From Ruminococcus flavefaciens (GTDB taxonomy: Bacteria > Bacillota > Clostridia > Oscillospirales > Ruminococcaceae), in assembly GCA_002350065.1 (NCBI GenBank), contig DEDQ01000054.1, positions 1-13,068 on the forward strand: 13,068 nt of DNA. Reading direction: 5' to 3'. The position numbers were made by a program, and so were the translations under genes. Of this stretch, positions 5,809 to 13,068 are shown in pieces (the stretch's first letter is position 1; each line of letters starts with the position of its first letter). The notes below the pieces were generated by a model. The model searched no databases. It worked only from the letters and a program-made list of their open reading frames with translations, and was not told the DNA's origin.

Positions 5809-6975
5809 TTATTCATCAGACGCACTTACAACCTCTACAGCCTTGTTATACTGCGCGTCTATATTTTCGTCCTCGTTTTCGACCTGAAAATCGGGAGTTA
5901 TTCCAACTCCGTTATAGCACTCGGAATTAGCTGTTCTGCACTCGGCAACTGTCAGCACAACAGCTCCGCCGTTGTCCATTTCGTTTGTGACCTGAACAAC
6001 GCCCTTGCCGTAAGTCTGCGAGCCGACAATCGACGCCTTGCCGAAGTCCTTTAGCGCCGCTGCAAAGAGCTCCGCGGTGCTTGCTGTGTTTTCGTTGACA
6101 ATTACAGCCATAGGCATGGTTATTTCTGAATCGTCGGAGTATACAAGCGTCTCTGAGTGACCGTCCTTGTACTCAGCTGTAGCTACGACTCCCTCAGGGA
6201 GAAGCGGGTCGAGGCATTCTTCAAGAGCAGTTACAAGTCCGCCATCGTTGTCTCTGAGGTCAAATATGAGTGCAGTCGCACCGTTCGCCGTGAGGCGTTC
6301 AAGCGCGCTGATAAACTGGTCGGGAGTGTTCTGCTTAAAGCCTGTGACCTTGATGTAGCCGATATTGCTTCCGAGCATTTCCGTCTCGACTGTTTTGACC
6401 TTTATAGTACGGCGGACGAGCTCGTAATCCGTTGCCTTTCCGTCGCGGTGTACCGTGAGCTTTATCGACGAGCCCTCAGTTCCGCGCATTGCGTCCATGC
6501 CCTCGTTGAAGCCGGCTTCCTTGATATCGAGCTCATCTATCCGCGTGATGAGGTCTCCGACTTCAAGACCGGAATCGGAGGCAGGAGAATCCTCGAGCAC
6601 CTCGGATATCCTCATGTAGCCGCTCGCGTCCTCAGCAAGAGTAAGTCCAAGACCTACAAGCTCGCCGGAATCCTCATTTTTCTCGGTGAGGTATTCGGTT
6701 TCGGTGAGGTAGCGCGAATACTTGTCACCGATGCCGGAAACATAGCCCTTCATGATGCCGTCACTGAGCTCCTTCTCGTCGATATCGCCGAGATAGTTGT
6801 CTCTGATGTAGCTGTCGAGCACCTGAAGAGAGCTGTATTTCTTCGACTTTTCGTTAACGTCCACGACCTTCTTGTTGAAGCTCTGAAGCGAGAAAAAGGA
6901 CGTGAGAATAAACGTTACAGCTATCGAAACGGCAATAAGGCTCAGCGCCAGACCAAGGCTTATTTTCTTATTCAT
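5809..6975 (-). CDS. S41 family C-terminal processing protease (CtpA/CtpB-like)
   Basis: This is a membrane-anchored serine protease acting outside the membrane, of the type that trims protein C-termini or regulates cell-wall enzymes. An N-terminal membrane helix lies at about 5-28, followed by a short helical linker, a PDZ domain at about 105-185 (start of the fold at GLGLTL, then the SPASDSGLEVGD segment), and the S41 core at about 190-360. The catalytic serine is Ser299 in NENTASTAE and the general-base lysine is Lys324 in TYGKGVVQ; both are present. The length of 388 residues is typical. It is the last gene of the ftsE-ftsX-M23 cluster, but a hairpin terminator lies before it, so its level may be lower. 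The ribosome site before the ATG is weak (AAGAAAG). CtpA versus CtpB type was not resolved. Confidence 0.93.
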   Translation of the reverse strand: MNKKISLGLALSLIAVSIAVTFILTSFFSLQSFNKKVVDVNEKSKKYSSLQVLDSYIRDNYLGDIDEKELSDGIMKGYVSGIGDKYSRYLTETEYLTEKNEDSGELVGLGLTLAEDASGYMRISEVLEDSPASDSGLEVGDLITRIDELDIKEAGFNEGMDAMRGTEGSSIKLTVHRDGKATDYELVRRTIKVKTVETEMLGSNIGYIKVTGFKQNTPDQFISALERLTANGATALIFDLRDNDGGLVTALEECLDPLLPEGVVATAEYKDGHSETLVYSDDSEITMPMAVIVNENTASTAELFAAALKDFGKASIVGSQTYGKGVVQVTNEMDNGGAVVLTVAECRTANSECYNGVGITPDFQVENEDENIDAQYNKAVEVVSASDE

Positions 6976-7009
6976 ATTATCATCGCTTTCTTATGTGAAA
7001 ATGCTGTAT

Positions 7010-7046
7010 ACAACAAAACACGGGCAGAGTTGAATTCTGCCCTGTT
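7010..7046 (-). terminator. Intrinsic terminator between the M23 and S41 genes
   Basis: On the minus strand GGGCAGA (pairing region 7036-7042) pairs with TCTGCCC (7022-7028) around a 7-nt loop. AACA and TGTT extend the stem past a one-base bulge, and a TGTTTTGTT tail follows. It lies 26 bp after the M23 stop codon and could reduce transcription of the protease gene. Confidence 0.6.
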
Positions 7047-7072
7047 TGTTATTATTGATTTTTCCAAGCCCG

Positions 7073-8437
7073 TCAGGGAGATACATAGCCGAGGGGGTCA
7101 ACTCTTCCGCCGTTAACGTACACCTCGAAGTGGAGGTGAGGACCTGTTGACCAGCCGGTAGTTCCGGCATAGCCAATGACCTGACCCTGCTCAACATAGT
7201 CGCCAACAGATACGGCAACTGATGTGAGGTGACCGTAAAGAGTAGAATATGTACCGTCATGAGCTATCATCACGTAGTTTCCGTAACCGCCGCCGCAGCC
7301 GCAGCTTCCGCTCTTAGGCTCATTATGCGGGCAGTTGTTATTGAGACGTATAACCGTACCAGCCTTTGCAGCGCATACAGGAGCACCCATAATGCCGCCG
7401 TCACTGATGTCGATACCAGCATGGAGCGAACCCCAGCGGTAGCCATAAGTGCTCGAGATTCCGCTGTGTCCGGGAACAGGCCATGCGAAGCCTGATGCTG
7501 ACGGATTGGTATCGAAGTTCATCGGACCGCTATAAACCTCACCCTGCGACTGACTCTGCTGAGCAGCAGCCTGCTGCTGACGGAGAGACTCCTCGTAGCG
7601 GCGCTGAGCTTCCTCAGCCTGACGCTGGATCTCTGCCTCGATCTCAGCACGCTCTGCATCGAGCTTTGCGTTATCAGCCTCGATATCAGACTTTTCTCTT
7701 TCGAGATCCTGCTGAGCGCGGGAGATACGCTCTATCTCAGACTGTGTCTGCTGGAGCTTTTCGTTGAGGTTAGCGACCTCTGCGTCCTTTTCTTCCTTAC
7801 GCTTTTTCTGCTCGTCGAGCTTCATCTGGAGGCTGAGCTTCTCAGTCTCGAGGTCACTTTTCGAGCTTTCGAGCTCGTCGATCTCGCCGAGGATATTGTT
7901 GATGAGCTCGTCATCATACTCAGCAACGCGGTTGATCATCTGAACTCTTGACATCATGTCGTAGAAGCTTGATGAACCGAGAACAACAGAAGCCGAAGTC
8001 TCGTTGCTGTTGACATACATTGCGCAGAGACGCTGCTTGAAGAGCTCGATATTCTTGTCGATCTCCTCCTGCTGGTTTGCGATATCGGTGTCAAGTGCAT
8101 TGATATTTTTTTCAGTTGCAGAAATATCGGCACCGATGCTGTCGAGCTCGGCATTGAGGAGGTTGATATTCTCCTGAATATAGCCGATCTGCTCGTTGAG
8201 GTAGCTCTGCTGCTCCTCTTCGTTGTTCTTGTCGCCCTCAAGGCTGCTTATCTGCCCCTCGAGTGCGGCAATTTTATCGGCATTAGCCTTTTTCTGCTCT
8301 TCGATCTCCTGCATTGTAAGAGCTGATACGTCCTGATACTTATCAGCCGCTAAAGGATTAGCAGCAATGATACCAACAGACAGGACGCTGCAGCATATAA
8401 ATGCAAGCACCTTTTTTGTAATAGATAATTTACTCAT
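7073..8437 (-). CDS. Coiled-coil M23 peptidase, PcsB/EnvC-like peptidoglycan hydrolase
   Basis: This is a secreted cell-wall hydrolase or its activator, probably working with the FtsEX complex encoded just upstream. A signal peptide spans about 1-31. Two long Glu/Gln/Lys-rich coiled-coil stretches follow (about 40-135 and 175-290), the layout known from PcsB and EnvC, whose coiled coil is the FtsX contact. The M23 (LytM) domain spans about 330-450. Zinc ligands His339, Asp343 and His436 and catalytic His403 and His434 are all present, so it should be an active endopeptidase, unlike EnvC. An insertion at about 366-386 carries Cys369, His371, Cys379 and Cys381, possibly a second metal site or disulfides. 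The start is supported by the signal peptide and by a TGA upstream in frame, but the AAAGGAG ribosome site is 26 nt away with a small hairpin between. Confidence 0.93.
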   Translation of the reverse strand: MSKLSITKKVLAFICCSVLSVGIIAANPLAADKYQDVSALTMQEIEEQKKANADKIAALEGQISSLEGDKNNEEEQQSYLNEQIGYIQENINLLNAELDSIGADISATEKNINALDTDIANQQEEIDKNIELFKQRLCAMYVNSNETSASVVLGSSSFYDMMSRVQMINRVAEYDDELINNILGEIDELESSKSDLETEKLSLQMKLDEQKKRKEEKDAEVANLNEKLQQTQSEIERISRAQQDLEREKSDIEADNAKLDAERAEIEAEIQRQAEEAQRRYEESLRQQQAAAQQSQSQGEVYSGPMNFDTNPSASGFAWPVPGHSGISSTYGYRWGSLHAGIDISDGGIMGAPVCAAKAGTVIRLNNNCPHNEPKSGSCGCGGGYGNYVMIAHDGTYSTLYGHLTSVAVSVGDYVEQGQVIGYAGTTGWSTGPHLHFEVYVNGGRVDPLGYVSP

Positions 8438-8445
8438 TTCAAAGC

Positions 8446-8470
8446 GGCGTTTTACGCCTGATTCTCCTTT
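8446..8470 (-). promoter_or_regulatory. Ribosome site and spacer hairpin before the M23 gene
   Basis: A strong AAAGGAG lies at 8464-8470, 26 nt from the ATG at 8437, too far for normal initiation. Between them the minus strand has GGCGT-AAA-ACGCC (8446-8458), a 5-bp hairpin with a 3-nt loop. Folding it would shorten the effective distance to a workable spacing. No in-frame start codon lies closer to the ribosome site. Confidence 0.45.
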
Positions 8471-8485
8471 CGGGACAGAAACGCG

Positions 8486-9391
8486 TCATACGTCGATGTG
8501 ACGTCTTGTGCTGACAACGCTTCCGAGTGCTCCGACGAGCGCACCTATAACAAGATAAGCAAGCGCAACCCAGAGCTGGATCTTATTGAACGGAATGATA
8601 CTTCCAACGCCGAATGCTCTCATAAGAGTACCCTGCTCCATAAGGATACGGAATACCGAGCGGTAAACCGCCCATGTGATGAAGAAAGCACCGGCACCGG
8701 CAAAGAAACCAGTGACCATACCTTCAACGAAGAACGGAGTTCTTATGAATGCATTTGTTGCTCCGACATATTTCATGATCTGTATCTCCTCACGTCTTGC
8801 GAAAACGCTCGCCTTAGTGGTATTGGAGATCATTATCATAGAAACTGCCGCAAGAGCGACAATTACAGCAACAGCGATAAGTGATACGACTCTTCTCAGC
8901 TCGCGGAGAAACTCTGCGACCTGAAGAGACGAGCTTGCGCTCTGAACCTCGGATATCTGCGCTATTTTAGCGGTAGTATCCTCGATAGTATCGTTATCAA
9001 TGACAGTAACGCTGAAACCGTCGGGCATGAATTCGTAGCCGTCTATGTAATCAAAGATAGCTTTGCCCTGTGATATCTGGTTCTGCATACGCTTGTACGC
9101 TTCCTCTTTGGAGATGTACTCAACGGTGTCGATATTGTCCATTTTCTGCAGTTCCAGATTTATCTCATCAACTCTCTGCTGAGTTGTTGACGGATCGAGA
9201 TATACAGCGACCTCGTTCTGATTGCCGAGACCGAGTATCATCGAGTTCATATTCACGTAAAACAGTGCTGAACCGCCTACAAGAAGAAGTGATATCAGGA
9301 GAACGCAAAAAGTCGCGAACGCCATCATTTTATTCTTCCAAATATTCTCTATACCCTGATTAGCAAGGTATTTGAATCCGCTTAATTTCAT
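8486..9391 (-). CDS. ftsX: Cell division ABC transporter permease FtsX
   Basis: FtsX is the membrane half of the FtsEX complex. It couples ATP hydrolysis by FtsE in the cytoplasm to activation of a peptidoglycan hydrolase outside the membrane. The sequence shows the family layout: cytoplasmic N-terminus with NIWKNKMMAFAT before helix 1 (about 24-46), an extracytoplasmic domain at about 48-165 (VAVYLDPSTT at 61-70), then helices at about 168-190, 220-246 and 272-292. A charged cytoplasmic segment with ARREEIQIMKYVGAT (198-212) is the conserved FtsE coupling region. The length of 301 residues is normal for Firmicutes. The ATG overlaps the ftsE stop codon by one base (TGATG) and uses GGAGGT inside the last ftsE codons, so translation is coupled. 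The M23 gene follows after 48 bp and is the probable partner. Confidence 0.96.
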   Translation of the reverse strand: MKLSGFKYLANQGIENIWKNKMMAFATFCVLLISLLLVGGSALFYVNMNSMILGLGNQNEVAVYLDPSTTQQRVDEINLELQKMDNIDTVEYISKEEAYKRMQNQISQGKAIFDYIDGYEFMPDGFSVTVIDNDTIEDTTAKIAQISEVQSASSSLQVAEFLRELRRVVSLIAVAVIVALAAVSMIMISNTTKASVFARREEIQIMKYVGATNAFIRTPFFVEGMVTGFFAGAGAFFITWAVYRSVFRILMEQGTLMRAFGVGSIIPFNKIQLWVALAYLVIGALVGALGSVVSTRRHIDV

Positions 9392-10239
9392 CAGACACCT
9401 CCGTCCTGGTCGGCGCCGGTGATAGCGGCAATGACCTCATCAATGAGCGCGTCCTCGGTAGAGGTAACAGGCGGAGCCGGAATGGCAATGCGGCTGGTAT
9501 CAGTCGAAATGCCGGAGACCTGAGCCATTGTCTGCGCGAGCTCCTCCTCGGGAAGGATATCGTCGCTCGTACCGGAAATTACCTCGTCAAAGACGATCTC
9601 ACCGCCGGTGATGTTGATGATACGTCCGCCGAAGTGACGGACAAGGTCGTGTTCATGAGTAACCATAAGAATGGTAGTACCCTGATCATTTATGCCCTTG
9701 AGCAGCTCAACTATCTCGTATGAGAGCTCGGGGTCGATATTTCCGGTAGGCTCGTCAGCGATTATGAGCTGCGGGTCGTTCACAAGTGCTCTTGCGATAG
9801 CGACACGCTGCTTTTCTCCGCCGGAGAGCTCGTCCGGATAAGAATTTGTCTTTGCATGAAGCCCTACGAGACTTATAACGTAGGGTACCCTCTTTCTGAT
9901 ATATTTCAGAGGAGCGTCTATAACGCGGAGAACGAATGCGATGTTCTCATATACGGTCATAGACGGAATAAGGCGGAAGTCCTGGAACACGAAGCCGAGT
10001 GTACGGCGGAATTCCGGTATCTTACGCTTTTTGAGCTTATTAAGGTTATAGCCGTTAACGGTAACGACGCCGCTTGTAGCGTCTATTTCCTTAAGAAGCA
10101 GTTTTATCATCGTGCTTTTTCCCGCGCCTGACGAACCTACAACGAAGGCAAAATCGCCGTCGTTTATCTTCAGACTGACGTTGTTAAGAGCATCAACGCC
10201 GCTTGAGTAGGTCACGGATACGTTCTGAAGCTCTACCAA
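9391..10239 (-). CDS. ftsE: Cell division ATP-binding protein FtsE
   Basis: FtsE is the cytoplasmic ATPase of FtsEX. All ABC motifs are visible: Walker A GSSGAGKST (35-43), Q-loop Gln86 in FVFQDFR, signature LSGGEKQ (138-144), Walker B LIIADEP with Glu163, and switch His195. The usual FtsE ends near residue 225; here about 55 more residues follow, acidic and rich in Ala, Thr and Ser (for example DILPEEELAQTMAQ), of unknown role. The start codon is TTG at 10239: the ribosome site AGGTG lies 6 nt before it and an in-frame TAA sits just one codon upstream, so no earlier start is possible. It is followed directly by ftsX with a one-base overlap. The promoter is not obvious; the gene may be read from the regulator upstream or from within the hairpin-rich gap. 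Confidence 0.96.
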   Translation of the reverse strand: MVELQNVSVTYSSGVDALNNVSLKINDGDFAFVVGSSGAGKSTMIKLLLKEIDATSGVVTVNGYNLNKLKKRKIPEFRRTLGFVFQDFRLIPSMTVYENIAFVLRVIDAPLKYIRKRVPYVISLVGLHAKTNSYPDELSGGEKQRVAIARALVNDPQLIIADEPTGNIDPELSYEIVELLKGINDQGTTILMVTHEHDLVRHFGGRIINITGGEIVFDEVISGTSDDILPEEELAQTMAQVSGISTDTSRIAIPAPPVTSTEDALIDEVIAAITGADQDGGV

Positions 10240-10257
10240 AAATTACACCTGCTTTCG

Positions 10258-10372
10258 AGCGGGATATCCCGCTGGCTGTTTCGCGCAGCGATACTGCGCA
10301 GATGCGTAACTGCGTTCTATGCAGCCGCATACGTCATTGCAAAAGTAACAGGGCCGATGTAGGCATCGACCC
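10258..10372. repeat. Hairpin-rich intergenic element between the regulator and ftsE
   Basis: Four inverted repeats lie almost end to end: AGCGGGATATCCCGCT (10258-10273, perfect); GCGCAG-5 nt-CTGCGC (10283-10299); a nested pair ATGCG/CGCAT with inner CTGC/GCAG (10302-10330); and GGGCCGATG-TAGG-CATCGACCC (10351-10372, one mismatch). This density is unlike the other gaps in the window and resembles REP- or MITE-like intergenic repeats of Clostridia. That it is repeated elsewhere in the genome cannot be seen here. It might also fold as a structured leader of the ftsE transcript. Confidence 0.45.
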
Positions 10373-10381
10373 CTACAGTTT

Positions 10382-11467
10382 TTAGAACTTTACAGGATTT
10401 GCCGAGAGGTACTTCTTTACCATGAGAGCTATCTTGAAGATGATAGCGTGGTCGAATTCACGGAGGTCGAGACCTGTCAGCTTCTTTATCTTTTCAAGTC
10501 TGTACACGAGAGTATTTCTGTGTACGAAAAGCTTTCTTGAAGTTTCGGAAACGTTGAGGTTGTTCTCGAAGAACTTCTGGATAGTGAAAAGAGTTTCGTG
10601 GTCGAGAGAATCAATGCTGCCTACCTTGAACACCTCGTGGAGGAAAGTCTCACAGAGAGTTGTGGGAAGGTGGTAGATGAGTCTCGCGATTCCGAGGTTG
10701 TCATAGCTTACGATGACCTTGTCGGTATCGAATACCTTGCCGACCTCAAGAGCCATCTGAGCCTCCTTGAACGAGCGTGCGAGGTCCTTTACGCCGACAA
10801 CAGCAGTACCGATACCAACGTTTACGCGGGTATAGAACTCACTGCTGAGAGTATCAGCGATAGAACGAGCGAGCTTTTCGAGGTCCTTTGAATCAACAGT
10901 ACTCTTGAGCTCCTTGACGAGAACGATATCAGTCTCAGTGATATTGAAGACGAAGTCCTTGTTCTTGTCAGGGAAGAGGTTCTGGATAACGTCATAAGCG
11001 GAAATATCGTTGGCTGAAACGATTCTGATGAGGAATACAGCGCGGCTTATCTCGGCATTGAAGTGGAGCTCTCTTGCCTTGATAACGATATCGCCGGGGA
11101 GAACGTTATCGAGGATAACATTCTTGATGAAGTTGTTGCGGTCGTACTTTTCATCGTAGTACTGCTTGATATTTGAGAGAGTGATAGCGAGAATGCTTGC
11201 ATACTTTGCAGCAGCGTCGTCAACGCCCTCTACGAAAACCGCATAATCGGGCTTTACGCGTGAGCCGAAAGGCTTGTATGTAAATCCGTCGCGGATGAAG
11301 ATATCATGTGAATCACTGAGGTCGAGCGATACGAACTCGTTTGTAGTGCCTACGCGGGTAAGGTCGCTGCAGGCGATGATAGTAGCGGTCTCATCGACAA
11401 CGCCGATAGTTGCGTCGATAGTATCGCGCATCTGATGAACTAAACCCTGAAATAATCTGTTGGACAT
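10382..11467 (-). CDS. CdaR/PucR-family transcriptional regulator
   Basis: This is a DNA-binding regulator of the sugar-diacid/PucR type. The N-terminal part (about 1-110) would hold a ligand-sensing domain. The middle (about 130-260) has the GGDEF-like fold seen in CdaR proteins, including VNVGIGTAVVGVKDLARSFKEA, a hallmark of the family. The C-terminus (about 290-350) is the PucR-type helix-turn-helix, with NVSETSRKLFVHRNTLVYRLEKI and then TGLDLREFDHAI. The length of 361 residues is normal. The ATG follows AGGGTG at about 7 nt. It lies 142 bp upstream of ftsE on the same strand. The ligand and targets are unknown; control of ftsEX is possible but there is no operator evidence here. Confidence 0.88.
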   Translation of the reverse strand: MSNRLFQGLVHQMRDTIDATIGVVDETATIIACSDLTRVGTTNEFVSLDLSDSHDIFIRDGFTYKPFGSRVKPDYAVFVEGVDDAAAKYASILAITLSNIKQYYDEKYDRNNFIKNVILDNVLPGDIVIKARELHFNAEISRAVFLIRIVSANDISAYDVIQNLFPDKNKDFVFNITETDIVLVKELKSTVDSKDLEKLARSIADTLSSEFYTRVNVGIGTAVVGVKDLARSFKEAQMALEVGKVFDTDKVIVSYDNLGIARLIYHLPTTLCETFLHEVFKVGSIDSLDHETLFTIQKFFENNLNVSETSRKLFVHRNTLVYRLEKIKKLTGLDLREFDHAIIFKIALMVKKYLSANPVKF

Positions 11468-11500
11468 AATAAAGCACCCTTCTTTTAATATTTTTTATTT

Positions 11501-11529
11501 CTGACAGCTTTCAGAGAATTTCATGTCAG
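11501..11529 (-). promoter_or_regulatory. Stem-loop in the leader of the CdaR/PucR regulator gene
   Basis: CTGACA at 11501-11506 pairs with TGTCAG at 11524-11529, with a 17-nt loop that has some further pairing. It lies 34 bp before the regulator ATG at 11467. A tentative promoter, TTCATA-18 bp-TAATAT on the minus strand, lies upstream. The function is unknown. Confidence 0.25.
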
Positions 11530-11641
11530 CCTCAATATATTACAGATTGTAACATATTAATATGAATATTCTATGAACAAACTGTTAACTTTTCTTTGAA
11601 TCCTTGAATTTTGACCAAGTTTTTTGTGTTCAGCTTGTGAT

Positions 11642-11694
11642 AATCTGCTAAATGGAGCAGATTCGCTGTAACCAAAATGTAATTTTTACATTTT
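11642..11694 (-). terminator. Weak stem-loops at the end of argS
   Basis: Two perfect inverted repeats follow the argS coding end. One is AAAATGTAA/TTACATTTT (11674-11682 with 11686-11694, 3-nt loop) spanning the stop codon; the other is AATCTGCT/AGCAGATT (11642-11649 with 11656-11663, 6-nt loop). Neither is followed by a clear T run on the minus strand, so termination strength is uncertain. The remainder of 11468-11685 is AT-rich, with no gene seen. Confidence 0.3.
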
Positions 11695-13068
11695 CTCCGG
11701 CTGTTCTATCTTGAGGATAGTGAGCACGTTCCTGAGAGTCTGTCTTACGGCGATGCTCAGGAGGATACGTGCATTCATGAGCTCGGTATCGCCTGCATTC
11801 TTTACGCTGCAGCCGTCGTAGAAGCGGTGGAACAGCGTTGCGAGGTCGATAGCGTACTTGGTGAGCTTGGCAGGGTCGTAAGCCTTAGCCGCGAGCTCTA
11901 TCTCACGCGGGAGCGATGCGATGTGGCGGATAAGCTCTATCTCACGCGGGTCTGAGAGGAGAGTGAAGTCCGCCTTCTCAGGAATCGCAATGCCCTCGGC
12001 TTCAAGGTTGCGGAGCATACTGCAAATTCTCGCGTGCGCGTACTGAACGTAGAACACGGGGTTCTGCGACGACTTCTCAACCGCGAGGTCGAGGTCGAAC
12101 TCAAACTGCGAATTAGCCTCGCGGAGGTTGAAATAGAATCTTGCCGCATCTATCGGTATCTCATCGAGGAGAGTTACAAGCGTGATAGCCTTTCCGCTTC
12201 TCTTCGAGAGCTTAACGGTCTCGCCATTTCTTACGAGGCGTACCATCTGCATGAGCACAACGTCGAGCTTTGTCTCGTCAACTCCGAGAGCGTTCAGAGC
12301 CGCCTTCAGACGCGGTACATAGCCGTGGTGGTCAGCACCGAGAACGTTTATCGCCTTATCGAAGTTACGTGTAACGAGCTTGTTGTAGTGGTAAGCGATA
12401 TCGGGAACGATGTACGTATAAAGACCGTTACTGCGCTTGAGAACGAAGTCCTTGTCCATGCCGTATTCAGTAGCCTTGAACCATATCGCACCGTCCTGCT
12501 CGTAAGCCTTTCCGGCTTCCATGAGCTTGTCCACAACGAGCTTGGTCTCGTTCTTCTCGTGAACTGTGCTCTCGCGGAACCAATTATCGTAAACGATGCG
12601 GTACTTCTTGAGGTCGCGCTCGAGACCAGCAATATTTATAGGAAGCGCATAGTCAACGAGAGCCTTGCGGCGTTCCTCCTCGGAGACATTTTCAAGCGAG
12701 TTACCGTGCAGGTCAAAGTAATTCTTTGCGTGTTCGATTATATCCTGACCGAGGTAAACGTCCTCGGGCATGGGGAAATCCTCTGTACTTCCCTCCTCGC
12801 CGTAGATGAGGCGGCAAACCTCCTCAGTGTCAGCGGCTTTAGCGAGCACCTCCTGTCCCTTAGCGGAGCAGATGTGCATATAGCGGAGAGAAAGCGATTT
12901 TCCGAACTTTTCTATCTGGTTGCCTGCATCGTTAACGTAGAACTCACGCTCTGCATGGTAGCCAGCCCAGTCGAGAACGCTTGCGAGGCAGTCGCCGATA
13001 GCGCCGCCGCGGGCATTACCGATGTGCATAGGACCTGTCGGGTTCGCGGATACGAACTCAACGAGCAC
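11686..13068 (-). CDS. argS: Arginyl-tRNA synthetase, partial (N-terminus outside the window)
   Basis: ArgS charges tRNA-Arg with arginine in the cytoplasm. The visible 460 residues start inside the protein: the first codon is GTG, read here as Val within VLVEFVSANPTGP, and the usual N-terminal tRNA-binding domain (about 100 residues) lies beyond position 13068. The class I signature HIGN is at 15-18 of the visible part. The second signature is KLSKR at 286-290, a normal variant of KMSKS. The DALR anticodon-binding domain covers about the last 120 residues, with NPVFYVQYAHARI near 336-348 and the family ending QPEKM. The frame is intact throughout. It lies upstream of the regulator gene on the same strand with a 218-bp gap, so it is probably a separate transcript. 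Confidence 0.97.
   Translation of the reverse strand: MLVEFVSANPTGPMHIGNARGGAIGDCLASVLDWAGYHAEREFYVNDAGNQIEKFGKSLSLRYMHICSAKGQEVLAKAADTEEVCRLIYGEEGSTEDFPMPEDVYLGQDIIEHAKNYFDLHGNSLENVSEEERRKALVDYALPINIAGLERDLKKYRIVYDNWFRESTVHEKNETKLVVDKLMEAGKAYEQDGAIWFKATEYGMDKDFVLKRSNGLYTYIVPDIAYHYNKLVTRNFDKAINVLGADHHGYVPRLKAALNALGVDETKLDVVLMQMVRLVRNGETVKLSKRSGKAITLVTLLDEIPIDAARFYFNLREANSQFEFDLDLAVEKSSQNPVFYVQYAHARICSMLRNLEAEGIAIPEKADFTLLSDPREIELIRHIASLPREIELAAKAYDPAKLTKYAIDLATLFHRFYDGCSVKNAGDTELMNARILLSIAVRQTLRNVLTILKIEQPEKM

Noticed and set aside
5657..5887. 76-residue plus-strand frame after the lipoprotein terminator
   Set aside because: It overlaps the 3' end of the protease gene, lacks a ribosome site and a promoter.
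6157..7116. 319-residue open frame on the plus strand
   Set aside because: It lies opposite the S41 protease, which has clear domains and catalytic residues; the open frame is a by-product of codon bias. No ribosome site or recognisable motif.
8498..8884. 128-residue open frame on the plus strand
   Set aside because: It is antisense to ftsX, has low-quality composition and no family features.
11539..11553. ATTACAGATTGTAAC upstream of the CdaR/PucR regulator, resembling the operator palindrome
   Set aside because: The centre is 3 bp instead of 4, the last base differs, and no ATATGNTATAAT block lies at the fixed distance on either strand.

Overview
The window looks like a chromosomal segment from a low-to-mid GC Clostridium-class Firmicute, probably a Ruminococcus-like member of the Oscillospiraceae. 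The reasons are strong AGGAGG-type ribosome sites, a PcsB-like M23 hydrolase beside ftsEX, and small secreted lipoproteins with Ser/Thr/Ala linkers. The genus is an inference from style. No tRNA, rRNA, CRISPR array or insertion sequence was seen.

The left part (1-5650) is an accessory module. A membrane sensor histidine kinase (minus strand) lies head to head with an OmpR-type response regulator (plus strand). Downstream of the regulator are three paralogous lipoproteins, each with its lipid-anchor cysteine at residue 20. They share a roughly 80-110 residue beta-rich module marked by an L-x-G-x-W/F motif; the third also has a bacterial SH3 domain. The most striking signal is a 16-bp palindrome, ATTACA-N4-TGTAAT, found three times: before the kinase gene and before lipoproteins 1 and 2. 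Each copy lies exactly 21 bp from the same extended -10 block (ATATGNTATAAT), and none of the three promoters has a recognisable -35. This reads as a self-contained, activator-dependent regulon: kinase and regulator sense an envelope signal, amplify the kinase, and switch on surface lipoproteins.

The middle and right parts (5809-11467) are minus-strand housekeeping genes, in transcription order: a CdaR/PucR-type regulator, ftsE, ftsX, a coiled-coil M23 peptidase and an S41 (CtpA/B-like) protease. FtsEX is an ABC complex that in Firmicutes gates a periplasmic-side peptidoglycan hydrolase through its coiled coil, and the M23 protein fits that partner role. The S41 protease could process the hydrolase or related proteins. 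A hairpin-rich intergenic element separates the regulator from ftsE, and a probable intrinsic terminator lies between the M23 and S41 genes.

The right edge (11686-13068) holds the C-terminal part of argS on the minus strand, cut by the window end. The two blocks converge at about 5525-5808, where a good terminator ends the lipoprotein operon.
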